In this document: positions 50,380-61,200 of the stretch, piece after piece
Layout: every line of letters begins with the position of its first letter
Position numbering within the stretch: position 1 is the stretch's first letter
DNA from: Psoroptes ovis
Lineage: Eukaryota; Arthropoda; Arachnida; Sarcoptiformes; Psoroptidae
Length of the DNA stretch: 64,000 nucleotides
Direction: 5' to 3'
Assembly: GCA_002943765.1 (NCBI GenBank)
Contig: PQWQ01000001.1
Coordinates: 3,445,501-3,509,500, forward strand
The notes under the pieces: model-generated
Databases searched by the model: none
Seen by the model: only the letters and a program-made list of their open reading frames with translations
What the model was told of the DNA's origin: nothing
Program-made: the position numbers and the translations under genes

Positions 50380-51893
50380 TTATTTGTCTGATTTGTCTTT
50401 TTTATCATCTTCATGGTTATGGATTAATTTTTGTAACTCATTATCCCAATCAAGTTTTTTGGCTAATTCTAGACAAGCACTATCAGTGTCTGATTTTATA
50501 AATACATCATATTTTCTGCGATAAAAATAAGCATCGGGTGATGTTTTATTAATCATTAAACGCGGTACATAAGGACCAACTAAATCTACTAAGCCTGCAA
50601 ACGGTTGCACTGTTAATGATGTTCCCATTACAATCAATAAATCACAATTGATAAAATCTCTTTGATATAAATCATAGAATCTTTCAGGCAACATTTCACC
50701 ATAAAATATTATGTCTGGTTTCACATAGGAGCCACAATTGTCACAGTAAACAACATTGTCTTCACGATCTTTGTCCAATACGATTTCTATTTTTGAAATG
50801 TAAAGAAATTTGTCATTCAATGTGAGTGAAAAAATCATGTAAATACTTTTCATCGATTCAAATGAATATTTTTTGCGACATTCTCGATTAATACAATGAC
50901 CAGTATGAAATGAGCCATGAGCTTCGACCAATTTTTCACCTGGTATACCAGCTATTCGTTCCAATGAATCGATGTTTTGCGTATAAAGACGCAATAGTAG
51001 ATTTTTATCATGAACTAAACGCATGAAATAATGGCATGGTGTAGGCTTGAATTTATCGGGCAAAAGATTTTTGGCAAGATGATAAAATGGTTTTGGATTT
51101 GCCTATGAAGCATAAAATTTGAAAAATTTATTTGAATAAAAATAAATAAACTCAAACAAACCTTGAAAAAGGACAATTCAAAAACAGCTTCAGGAAATGG
51201 TAAATTATATTTATCCAATTGATGATATAATCCAGTTTTTGGTGAACGAAAATCAGGAATACCAGCAGCTGTAAAATTATGATTCATTATGATCAGTAAT
51301 TGACTGAAAAAACATATAAATGACATACATGTAGAAATACCAGCACCACACATGAAAATAATGTGATCAAATTTTCTATTCTTGATTCCATCAATAATAT
51401 TATCAATAGAATAGCCATCAACATGGCCAACATCATCATCATCATCATCATCTTCATTATCGCTTGCGGTCGTCGATGAACCTGAAATAAAATTGGAAAA
51501 TTTCGATGAAAAAAATTTGTAAAAAAAATTCGACATGATTGAATAATTATAATTGTTGTGATAATATTTCAAAGAATTGAACGTTTTTAACATAATTCTA
51601 TGTATTTTTCTTTATTAGATTTAAAATTAATAAATTTGAAATAATTCAGAATTGATTGCGAATGAATTTTTATTTGACATAAAAAAGTTTATTAAAAAAA
51701 CACTGAAAAACAAACTTGAAGATGATGATGATGTCGATGACGACGACGATGATGATGATGATGATGCGGAATGATTCAATTCTTCTTCTTTGTTTACATT
51801 ATCATTTTGTTGCTTATCATTATCATTATTATTGGTATTTTTATTATCTTTATCATCATCATCATCAAGATTTTTATTGACAACAGCTGACAT
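50380..51893 (-). CDS. Sirt2: SIRT2-type NAD+-dependent protein deacylase
   Basis: Exons 51716-51893, 51329-51481, 51162-51268, 50847-51102 and 50380-50786; 366 residues. The first ~85 residues are acidic and poly-Ser. The catalytic core begins IIDGIKNRKFDHIIFMCGAGIST. NAD-binding GAGISTSAGIPDFRSPKTGLY spans exons 2-3, and TQNIDSLERIAG precedes the general base His about 208 in VEAHGSFHTGHC. Zinc ligands are the Cys pairs CINREC and CDNC. YGEMLPERF, DLLIVMGTSLTVQPFAGL and PRLMINK complete a class I sirtuin closest to SIRT2. SIRT2 deacetylates tubulin, histone H4K16 and metabolic proteins. The 60-nt intron at 50787-50846 is in frame and stop-free, so retention would add 20 residues. Homology favours splicing. 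Confidence 0.95.
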
Positions 51894-52192
51894 TTGATTG
51901 ATGATTATTTAATTGGTGTTTTTTTGTGATTGAAAATTTATTTACTTTTGTTTTCTTTTATTTTTATTTAAGATTTAATTCAGATATTGATTAAATTAAA
52001 AAATAGAAATGCATTGAATTTTAATTACGCATAAACTTGGATTTTTCTATTTTTCAAATGTAACTAACATCGTATGAATGAGGGATCGTGATTTTAATTT
52101 TTTTTTTTTTTTGAAAATCTTTTGGGAATTAAAAATTTAAATTAGTGAATTTATTCAAAATTAATTTTATTTAAATTTTTTAAGTTTAAAAT

Positions 52193-53359
52193 TCAATGCA
52201 ATTTAAATTGTAAATATTTCAATTCATGGGTTAATAAAAATTTTTGAAAATTTTGAATATTATTAAACACAATTGTCATATTCAATTGTTTGGATTCATT
52301 CTTGTCTAATGAACGTATATGACCATCTTTTTGACAAATAAATAATTTTTCAATTGAATTATCATTGATTATAATTTTCAAAATGAAATTATCATCAATT
52401 TTTGTATTTAATAAATTTTTATATTGATTATAAAATGTTTGAATAACAGCTATCAATTGATAATCCAGCTTTGTGTCATCATTCAATGCTTGTTGTGAAT
52501 GTGCTTGACGTTGGTCAAGATCATTCAAACGATCGTCATTATTCGATTGTGCCTGAAAATAATTTTCAAACAAATTAGTACATTTGTTCCATAATTGTTC
52601 TTCATTCGTTTGATTAGAATCATTATTGCTCGATTCTTGTTTCAATACATTCATAATTTTTTTCTTTATTGGATTTAATGGATCAGAACGATCAATCGTA
52701 GTGAATAATAATGGTTCTTGATCATTCAAATTGATAGCATAACCCCATTGTTTTAAAAATATATTGATTTTTTCTTCAAATTCTTTCAAATTAGACATAC
52801 ATTTATTTTCTAAATCTTCTACATGTTTTGAATGAAGAAAGTTTTTAAAAGATAATCGTAACAATTTCTCAATATTGACTTTATTATTTATATTCAAGAT
52901 AACATTTGTTATCATTAATTTTACCACAAATGATTTTTGTATCATAATAATTGAACCATCTTGAGTCATTAATTGTTCATTATTTTTAATCAATTCAATT
53001 GACAAATCATTTACATCTATGATTGTAAATTTATCGATAAATGGTAGTAAAATAATATAACCAGGATTCTTCATCGATAATCTACGCCCTAAACGATATA
53101 TAATACATCTTTTCAATGATGGTACTCTATGTAAGCAAAAAAATAATGTGATTGGAAATGTCAATACTAAAAATATTGTCGATATCGAAACAATCAATTT
53201 ATAAATAATTTTTTGAAAAAAATCATCATATTTATCATGATTTTGATCATCAAAATGCGAAACACAATGATGATTGGCATCATCATCTCGTTTACCATAA
53301 TCATTTATACGTTCATACGAGAATGGTGATGAATAATCGAATAATGATACTGATTCCAT
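52193..53359 (-). CDS. STOML1: Stomatin-like protein 1 (SPFH plus SCP2-like), C-terminally short
   Basis: A single exon of 388 residues. The N-terminal cytosolic part is followed by one hydrophobic hairpin (about 52-75, LIVSISTIFLVLTFPITLFF). An SPFH/PHB domain follows: CIIYRLGRRLSMKNPGYIILLPFIDKFTIIDV, ITNVILNINNKVNIEKLLR, EEKINIFLKQWGYAI. Residues about 310-388 resemble an SCP2 sterol-carrier fold (FILKIIINDNSIEKLFICQKDG.., LNMTIVFNNIQNFQKFLL). That SPFH+SCP2 layout is specific to STOML1/UNC-24, which sit on late endosomes and modulate ion channels. The SPFH part is divergent. The protein stops at LQFKLH, where homologues continue through a final helix. It lies in tandem between SIRT2 and the PLA2, with no spliced introns. 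Confidence 0.82.
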   Translation of the reverse strand: MESVSLFDYSSPFSYERINDYGKRDDDANHHCVSHFDDQNHDKYDDFFQKIIYKLIVSISTIFLVLTFPITLFFCLHRVPSLKRCIIYRLGRRLSMKNPGYIILLPFIDKFTIIDVNDLSIELIKNNEQLMTQDGSIIMIQKSFVVKLMITNVILNINNKVNIEKLLRLSFKNFLHSKHVEDLENKCMSNLKEFEEKINIFLKQWGYAINLNDQEPLLFTTIDRSDPLNPIKKKIMNVLKQESSNNDSNQTNEEQLWNKCTNLFENYFQAQSNNDDRLNDLDQRQAHSQQALNDDTKLDYQLIAVIQTFYNQYKNLLNTKIDDNFILKIIINDNSIEKLFICQKDGHIRSLDKNESKQLNMTIVFNNIQNFQKFLLTHELKYLQFKLH

Positions 53360-53737
53360 TTATAATTTTTTCTAAATAATTAGTCAATCTTAATTGACAA
53401 AAATTGTTGCTGTTATAATCAATTTTTACAATAACAATGAAAACAATCGTCATCAAAAACTTGTCATCACGGTTCACCGTTGCAGTTTTGCGCAGGTATA
53501 ATAGTTAATTGTGCTTAATTTTAAAACTGTAAAAGATAGGAGTTGATCATTGATTTGATAAATGGCAAAATAAAGAAACGTTTTTGGTCGATCAATTTTA
53601 TTGATTCAAATTACATTAGACGTTATTGTATCGATTGTAAGTTGTTTAATTATTACACAAGAATGTATGTGTAAATCTCATTATAATTCATGATACATTT
53701 AATTTATCAAGTAGCAATTTAATCTAAAAATGTTATT
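53360..53737. other. STOML1 upstream / PLA2 3' region
   Basis: 378 bp between tandem minus-strand genes. A GC-richer patch at 53462-53510 (CATCACGGTTCACCGTTG.., containing the small inverted repeat CGGTTCACCG) probably belongs to the STOML1 promoter. Nothing else seen. Confidence 0.4.
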
Positions 53738-54435
53738 TTATAATTCTGTTCCAATTTTCGGACAAATACATGCTTCACGTTGAGCATCTTTAAATGTTTT
53801 GCATCCAAATGACAGAATTCCCATCAACAAAAGTTTCGTTGCTGTTTTACAAACTAAAAAAAAGAAGGAAGATATTTTATTGAAACTTTGTTTTGAAGCA
53901 AATATATTCAATTTACCAAGAACTTGTTTAGCATCATGACTTAATTCGATACATTGATCATGTAAACATTTTTGAAATTGATGATCACAATCATTTTTTG
54001 TCGAATTACAACGATGGTAACACAATTGCTGTTCATCACAACATTTTTTCATACTTTTCGATGGTAAATCATCTGAATCGACCTATTTCATTGTTTAAAA
54101 ATGATTTTATTTTATGAAAATATCAATAAAATAAAAAACAATTTACAAACCTGCATTCCAAACGTAATACAACCTATTGGTGTATATGTGTAATTCAATC
54201 TAGGTATTGGATCTTGACCTTTTGGACAAAAATAAAAACATTCTTCGTTTTTTGCATTATCCAATACTTTATCAGCCCATGAATCAACACTACCTTGTAA
54301 TCCTTCCATAAATTTAGTCAATTGTTGATTCATTTGACTAATTGAAGCAGCAAAACCATCAAGAAATTCATCACTGAATTTTATTTGAACTACAAACACT
54401 AAAACAAAATATATTAAAAGATTCGATTTGATCAT
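53738..54435 (-). CDS. Group XII secreted phospholipase A2-like protein, active-site residues replaced
   Basis: Exons 54151-54435, 53917-54082 and 53738-53853; 188 residues (human PLA2G12A has 189). A signal peptide (MIKSNLLIYFVLVFVVQIKF) precedes an N-terminal helical part. The group XII Cys pattern follows: ECFYFCPKGQDPIPRLNYTYTP, PIGCITFGMQ, then KKCCDEQQLCYHRCNSTKNDCDHQFQKCLHDQC, and SFGCKTFKDAQREACICP near the end. In active group XII enzymes the core motif is CCNQHDRCY; here His and Asp are both Gln. Catalysis is therefore not expected, as in vertebrate PLA2G12B, where the His is also lost and the protein acts in lipoprotein secretion. The 63-nt intron at 53854-53916 is in frame and stop-free. 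It is divergent from RPS26. Confidence 0.88.
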
Positions 54436-54967
54436 ATTAGCTGTTTATTGAATAGAATTATCTTAGGTGATAACCGAATAAAAATGAAGATTTAAAACAT
54501 TTATTTCTCTTATGAAATTTTTGAATTAAAATCTAAATTCTCGTATCCATTGACAACAAACCTAAAGCTTTGAAATATTATTTGAAAATTTTAGAGAATA
54601 AACTAAATTTAAATCGATTTATTTCAAATTTATGATGAAATGAACCTTTTTTGAAATTATTGAGTAAATATTTAGTTGAGAATGATCCTAAATACGATCT
54701 TGAAGCATTATTTGGCCAAGTTATTGATTTTTTTCCCGTCAAAATTTTGAAAAATTTCAAAATAAAAATCTGACTTATGACGCCATCTATGGCTCAAATT
54801 ACGAACCATCACCAACACAATAAAACATGTGTCGTGTATTTGCTAGTGATGTTTCCTTCTTCCTTTGGTAACACAATTGAAAAAAACGTGTAAACAAATT
54901 TCAATTTTTTTTAATTTTTGATAATTTTCGGTGCATCCATTTTTCAATTAATTAATCAACTTTCAAG
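54436..54967. promoter_or_regulatory. PLA2/RPS26 divergent promoter with CGCCATCTA and pyrimidine-tract start region
   Basis: CGCCATCTAT at 54781-54790 lies 178 bp before the RPS26 ATG. A pyrimidine-rich GTTTCCTTCTTCCTTTGG at 54851-54868 is the kind of TCT/TOP initiator used by animal ribosomal-protein genes and is the likely RPS26 start site. The part next to the PLA2 gene has only a short unrecognised minus frame (54578-54760), treated as chance. Confidence 0.5.
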
Positions 54968-55453
54968 ATGGTAAATCCTTAATTTTTTTAAATCCATACC
55001 GTGATTAATTTATTTTGAAATTTATAAATCAATAGACTAAAAAACGCCGTAACAATGGACGATCAAAAAAAGGCCGTGGTCATGTCAATTCGGTCCGTTG
55101 TACCAATTGTGCTCGTTGTGCACCGAAAGATAAAGCAATCAAGAAATTTGTTGTGAAAAATATTTGTGAAGCAGCGGCTGTACGAGATATAACTGAAGCA
55201 TCAGTTTATGATTGTAAGTTTTGTTATAATTTTTTACTTATAAAATTGTTTTTAATCAATTCAATTATCTTTGTTAGCATATCCATTGCCGAAATTTTAT
55301 GCAAAATTACATTATTGTGTTTCATGCGCTATCCATTCAAGAATTGTACGTAATCGTTCGAAAGAAGATCGTAAAATAAGAACACCACCGACACGTTTTG
55401 GTGCACAAAAATCTGGCGATAGTTCACGTAATCCACGACAGCAACAAAAATGA
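54968..55453 (+). CDS. RpS26: 40S ribosomal protein S26
   Basis: Coding exons 54968-54970 (the ATG alone), 55036-55213 and 55278-55453; 118 residues. Exon 2 begins TKKRRNNGRSKKGRGHVNSV, followed by the zinc-ribbon half CTNCARCAPKDKAIKKF and EAAAVRDITEASVYDSY. Exon 3 gives LPKFYAKLHYCVSCAIHSRIVRNRS and RTPPTRFG, with the second pair CVSC. All are near-invariant in eS26, which lies at the mRNA exit of the 40S subunit. The first intron follows the start codon directly, a common layout in ribosomal-protein genes. A TOP-like tract lies about 100 bp upstream. Confidence 0.97.
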
Positions 55454-55669
55454 GGAATATTGAGTTTTTTTAATTCATTTATTTGTATTTCCTAATATAA
55501 TTACAAATTTTGAATAAAAAAAACTTTTTTTTCAAATAAACATAATCTATTTCTCAATTGTCAGATGAAAATATGTAAAAAATGATAATCAAACAAATGA
55601 AATAGATGATAACTTGAAATAGGTTAATGTTATCAGACCAATATGGTCCATTGTTGTCACAACATGCGT

Positions 55670-56245
55670 TCAAGGTAACCATTGTAAAATTGATTTTGCA
55701 CGTTCGAGGACTGAATTTTCAGTTGTCGATGATGATGAATCAATTAATTGTTTCGCTTCTATTTTGATCCTATTCAATGCTTGAGAGCGATTATCTTGTG
55801 CTTGCAAATATTTAAGAAAAATTTTGAATCTTTTATCAGGGAATATTTTATCGTTTTTCCAATTTTTAAACAGCCAAATATGAAGATTTTTTTTGAATTT
55901 CCATTCATCATGATGTTTTTTCCATTGTTTCAAATATGCCAATGCTTTATCACATTTTTGTTCTTTGTTATTATCATTATTATTAGTATTATATGAAGGA
56001 TTTGATTCTTTTGATTGCAATTTCTTTTTCTGTTTTTTAAATTTCTTTTTAGATTTTTTCAATGCTTTTTGTCGCTGTTTTTCTTGATCATCAATTTCAT
56101 TCAATACATTTTGTGCTTGTTGTTGTTCTTCATTTGTTGTGGAATCTGTTTCTTCGGTAGATTTAATCGATGGCTTCAAGATTGATGACAATTCTTTGGT
56201 ACGATGATATTTTTCAAGAACATTATTTTCAATTATTTTTTTCAT
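55670..56245 (-). CDS. C7orf50/WKF-domain protein, predicted nucleolar
   Basis: A single exon of 191 residues from the ATG at 56245; the frame continues upstream but only with non-ATG codons. Residues 1-110 are polar and very basic (KQRQKALKKSKKKFKKQKKKLQ), a nucleolar-type signal. Residues about 115-190 form the WKF domain: DKALAYLKQWKKHHDEWKFKKNLHIWLFKNW and KIFPDKRFKIFLKYLQ, ending RAKSILQWLP. Human C7orf50 (194 residues) has the same order and ending. The family is linked to ribosome biogenesis by association, but the mechanism is unknown. It is divergent from MRPL16 over 164 bp and converges with RPS26. Confidence 0.88.
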   Translation of the reverse strand: MKKIIENNVLEKYHRTKELSSILKPSIKSTEETDSTTNEEQQQAQNVLNEIDDQEKQRQKALKKSKKKFKKQKKKLQSKESNPSYNTNNNDNNKEQKCDKALAYLKQWKKHHDEWKFKKNLHIWLFKNWKNDKIFPDKRFKIFLKYLQAQDNRSQALNRIKIEAKQLIDSSSSTTENSVLERAKSILQWLP

Positions 56246-56409
56246 TTTTGTTTTGAAATATGAAAATAAATAAACACATTCAATACACGTGATAAAATTA
56301 AAATGTGCCTGTCCATAAACAACAGTCACTTTAAAAACACATGATTTTTTATTGATTTTGTTTTAATTCATCTTTCGACCAACAAGTAATTCGATAGAAA
56401 AAATTCATA
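56246..56409. promoter_or_regulatory. Bidirectional promoter, C7orf50/MRPL16
   Basis: Only 164 bp separate the two start codons, so the 5' UTRs and promoter are shared or overlapping. It is AT-rich, contains CACGTG at 56286-56291 (the same E-box as at ESF1), and has no TATA box in an obvious place. Confidence 0.5.
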
Positions 56410-57343
56410 ATGATTTCTTTCAAAATTTTTCTATCAAATGCAATTCATATGCCCAAGACATCAATAATAATTCCGATTAGGGGCAGAAAAATGTGGCGAA
56501 CATTACCAGATTTTTCTCGTAAGTGAAATTAACAGTTTGAAAATTTTTGTATTCCTTTGAATCTGTTCATGTTTACATTAAAAAAAAATTATCAAGATAT
56601 TAAAATGCCACCAATTGAGGAGCGTACATTAATACCTATGAGTCCGGTACCAAATTGGCATGGTATTGAACCACGTAAATCACCACGTCGTTATGCTGAC
56701 ATTCGTGGTCCTGAATTGATCAATAATGATCTATTATTCGGCCAATATGGTATTATGGTTAGCTTTTTTTCATTGATTTAAATTTTTGATATTAAATTCC
56801 ATTGATTATTTATTCATCAAGGCTGTTTCTGGTGTCCATTTGACAATTAATCACATAAATCTTATTCGTGATGTTATTAATAAACATTTGGATGTTAAAA
56901 GAATGTTTGCAGTTTGGCGTATTGAATCACCGTGGAAACCTGTATCGAAGAAGGTATTTGAAATTATTTTTTATCTAATAAACGATTGAAACTAATAACT
57001 TTTCTCTTTGAGATAGTCACAAGGAAAACGTATGGGCGGCGGTAAAGCATCAATACATCATTACGTCACGCCAGTTAGAGCTGGTTCAGTTATTGTTGAA
57101 GTCGGTGGTCACATCGAATTAGATGATTGTTCATATTTTCTCGAATCGATTGTATCTCGTCTACCATGTGATGCATTTGTAATATCAAAAGAAATTCTTG
57201 AAAAATGGAAAAAAGAAGAAGATGAAATTGAGGAAAGGAATATTAATCCAATCAATTATGAACGTATCGTTAAATTAAATATGAATGGCTGTCATCAATG
57301 GATCAGTCCTTATGATCATAGATGGTTCAATAAATATACTTAA
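56410..57343 (+). CDS. MRPL16: Mitochondrial large-subunit ribosomal protein uL16m
   Basis: Exons 56410-56518, 56597-56757, 56822-56953 and 57017-57343; 242 residues. The first ~35 residues (MISFKIFLSNAIHMPKT.. RGRKMWRTLPDF) are a basic, amphipathic mitochondrial presequence. The body has YADIRGPELINNDLLFGQYGI, AVSGVHLTINHINLIRDVI, MFAVWRIESPWKPVSKKSQGKRMGGGKASIHHYVTPVRAG and a C-terminal LSPYD-like WISPYDHRW. GKRMGGGKxxxxHYVTPV is the universal L16 signature at the peptidyl-transferase/A-site region. Confidence 0.96.
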
Positions 57344-58281
57344 TTCATTAAAATTAATTATTTTGTACAAATTAATTGTGTTTGAAAAAACAAATAAAAA
57401 TTTCAAAATTTGTTCAGTCCTATCCTTTATGAACGGTAAATTTATTTATGTTAAATTAGAAAGGTAGTGGCAAATAAAATACAGATGAGCAGGAGCAAAA
57501 AATGAAAACTAGGACAATTTTGTATGCGTCACATTCTCAGCGAAAGGACAGTTTCCAACATAAATATTCGAAAATAAAATTTTTATTTTAATTGAATTTA
57601 TCGATAAAAACAAACCGGAATCAATTTTAAAACATAGGTAAGTTCATTTATTAAATAATACAATGATTATTTACGATAATAAAAAAATTTTCATGATTTT
57701 CGTTTGGAATTATTGTTAATTTTGCCAACACATTCAATGCACTCGAATACGCCATCGTATCTGTAGTGAAATCATTAATTCAAATCACTTTGAATGAATT
57801 GAAAAATGCGATTATGACCATTAAAAGATTAAAGATTGTCAATCGTTCATTCGAAATGTCAAAACAATTGATTGATCCAAAAACATGCTAAATTCATAAA
57901 CGATAGGTCGAAAAAATAAAATTATTTATTTTTTCTTTTTTTTTCGAGGGTCATTCAAGAGCTATGTGATTTTCAGTATGGCGTCTAATAAAGCTTATTT
58001 TTGCTCAAAATTTCACATTTCACTGTGTTGCTACATTTGTATGTTAGCATAGAGCCTATACAAGTTTGCGCGCTCTCAGTTTCATTTTGTCACAACGGTT
58101 TTTCATCAACCGCAAAAAAACAAGCTCACACAGTGTTGGTACATCAATAAAGACCAAAATATGTCTATGTTTTTAATGTTTTCTATACTTTATGAATGTT
58201 ACATTTTTGAATTTTCAAAATTTTATCTTGAAATAATTAATTTGACAATTGTATTTTGATTTTGTGGATAATCCAATAGGA
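57344..58281. promoter_or_regulatory. MRPL16 3' end and promoter of the zinc-finger gene
   Basis: From 57970 to 58145 the sequence becomes GC-richer: GTATGGCGTCT (57976-57986), CACTGTGTTGCTACAT (58021-58036), GTTAGCATAGA (58043-58053), TTTGCGCG (58065-58072, E2F-like), CACAACGG..CAACCG, and a second near-copy CACAGTGTTGGTACAT (58127-58142). This looks like the zinc-finger gene promoter. CCAATAG just before the first coding ATG could be an acceptor, so a non-coding first exon is likely. TTATCGATAA lies at about 57598-57607. Confidence 0.45.
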
Positions 58282-61200
58282 ATGCCTCGTTTGAAATCCC
58301 GAGGAAAAGTTGCTACTAGAGTTAGCCCGCGTAAACGTAATGTGGAAAACAATGATATCAATGATGATGAAAACATCAATAACAAAAATGATGATATTTC
58401 AACAAATGAAAATGAAGAAATTGATGAAGAAGCTATCAAAAGCGATGGTGCTGGCGGCAGTGGCAGTGGTGACACATCTCAATCAGATTCAAATGAGCCA
58501 ACAGCAGAATCGAAAAATGAAGAAGATGGAGCAAAGAGACGAGGTCGTAAAAGAAAATCTGATGTACAAGAAGAAATCAAATCTCAAACACCAGATATAT
58601 CACAACGGGGTATTATAGCTCAAGGTGGTTCACTTCGACGCCGTGATACATTGAAATCATCGTGGCGATACTCACCACCTCCTGTTGCTACTAGACGTTC
58701 AAAAGTTGAGGAGACTAGAAATTCTAAAACAGAACGGAAAAAACCTTCAATTTTGAAACAAGGTACTAATGCTAAAACAACTGATGAAAAAACGCTGACG
58801 GTAAATATGCCCGATGGATTTTCCATGAAAGTTGAACCACCAAAGAAAAAAATCGCTGTTGCTAGTACTGTGAAAACTACAGCTACCAAAGTTGCGGTTG
58901 CAACAGCTACAAAACCTAAAGCAGTAGTTAATGTTGATACGCCTGCTCCTAAGGCTGATGACAAAGATAAAGATGCAGAATCCGTGGAAAAAGATGCAGC
59001 TGAAATTGTTACGACAGATAATAAAGCTGATGCATCAGAGAATAATGATGAAAAAGAATCATCAGTTACAAAAACAGTAACCGTATCGACTATTTCTACA
59101 AGAAGAAAATCTGCTGAAACTGTATCAGCGACAACAGCAGCAGTCACAGCTACAAGTAATACGCCTTCGAGTAGTACACCAATAACGACAACATCAGTTG
59201 TAACGGAAAAAGCAAAATCTCCCGTCAAAGTGACATCGGCATCAACAAATATCGAAAAAACATCATCCGTATTAGCATCACGATCTGCGACTATAATGCA
59301 AAATCCTATTGGAATGTCAAAGACACAAACAATCACTATTTCAACAAATTCACACCCGATAATGGTAGCATCAGCAACAACAGCTGCAAAAACTCAAACA
59401 TCAAACTCTACCACATATTCTGTAATATCAGCATCGGCTTCCACAACATCTACAGTTGTTACGAATGCAAACATGACTACTATCTCCGGAACTATCAAAG
59501 TTCCAACCATATTGAAACCTACTATCACTACAACAGCATCTAATATATCAAAGGGTCCAACCATTAAAAAAACTGTTTCTTTAGGCAAATACCTTGACAC
59601 ATTACCTGAAATCGAAGATTGCATACATAACGATGGCATTCAGGATTCACATATGGAAAAATTACCTGATAAAATTTTATTAGTACATTCAGAACTTCCT
59701 CTTCCTTTGGCCATTTCTGTTGATAAAGAAGATGAAAATTATTTGTTCAGGTATTTTAATTTTAATTTATTCGCTATTGTCCATTTTAATTTGGAATTCT
59801 TTTTAGACAAATCATTTCTCCCGTCAATGCTACACGTTTTGTTTGTTTATTATGCAAAGGAATTGATGTCAATTTTGGCACCAAAGAAGAAAAAGATATT
59901 TTGTTACATTATCAATCATTACATGAGTTAGATGTTGAAATTGGACATGCGAAATTCTCCGAAGATATTGTTTTTATATGTTTGCCTAAAATGATTTTGA
60001 ATCAATTCAATAACACAACATCGTTGAGTTTGAATTCACCATGTCAATATTGTGACACAAGACTTAGCGATATTTGCGAAATGAAAGAACATTATTCGCA
60101 AGAACATAATAAAGAGGTTAGATCTTGAAAATTATATAAAACATGATTGATATTAAAATTTCTATTCCTATTTAGGTGATCATGATGGAACAAGAAGAGA
60201 TAATGCAAATGCATCATTTTTTCTACTGTAGTAAATGTAAAGAGCAGTCAATTGATTTTGATGCACATCATAAACATATGAAAAATAAACATAATTTGAA
60301 AACTTATCGATGTAAATCATGTGTATTGGTCACAAGAGATGAGAATCGTCTTCGAACGCATTTCAAAGCAAAGCATATGCTGCACAGTTCAGGACAAAAT
60401 TATCAATGTTATTATTGTCATGGTTTATTAATCGGTGTTGAACGCTTGCAAAAACATATTCAACAATCACATATGGTGCAAACAGGACCATCGAATTATT
60501 CGTGCGTTGCTTGCCGGCAAAGTTGTGGCAAAGGAAAAGAATTACTTTCGCATGCACAGAGTTGCAATCTGGCCGGTATAAAGCCAGAAAAATCAGACTT
60601 GCGTTTCGTGCCCAACTTGGATTTTTCACCCCTCGAAGATGGAGAATGTTATTGTTATTTTTGTAATGCTAGGTTAGAAAGTCAAGAAGCTTATGAATTA
60701 CATCTTCATCACGAGCATAAACAATGGGTACCAGTAGAGACTGCCACCGAAGCTAGAAATATGGACACTTTATTAACGATCGATGATGTAATCAACGATG
60801 ATGATTTAAAACGGGCACAAATCAAAACATATGTCGGTCATTGGTGTCGAATTTGTGATCAAATGGTCAAAGTTTATCAATTATATTATTTACATATGGT
60901 TAATCATCATAAAATGGAAAAAATGTTTCAATGTGTTATCACTGCATGTAAAATGAATTTCAAAGACTTTGATGAATTCATGGTATGTAATTTGAAAATT
61001 GAGCTGGAAATTTTTAATCTTTCAATTTATTGCATTGTAGCATCATATAAACGAGACTGGCCATAGCCAGAAAACAATTATTTCACATCCTGATGAAGTG
61101 TTTGTATGTGCATATTGTGACATTTATTTTTCATCTGATGATGATTTGATTTCACATTTAATTACTGATCAACACATTAATAAATTCACTGCTTCTGGAC

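Noticed and set aside
51627..51715. Continuation of SIRT2 exon 1 to a stop
   Set aside because: The frame runs into intron sequence after the TCTTCAA/GTTTGT donor; splicing to 51481 restores the sirtuin core in phase.
54578..54760. 60-codon minus frame upstream of the PLA2 gene
   Set aside because: Lys/Phe/Ser-rich, no recognised family, no promoter or splice support; treated as chance.
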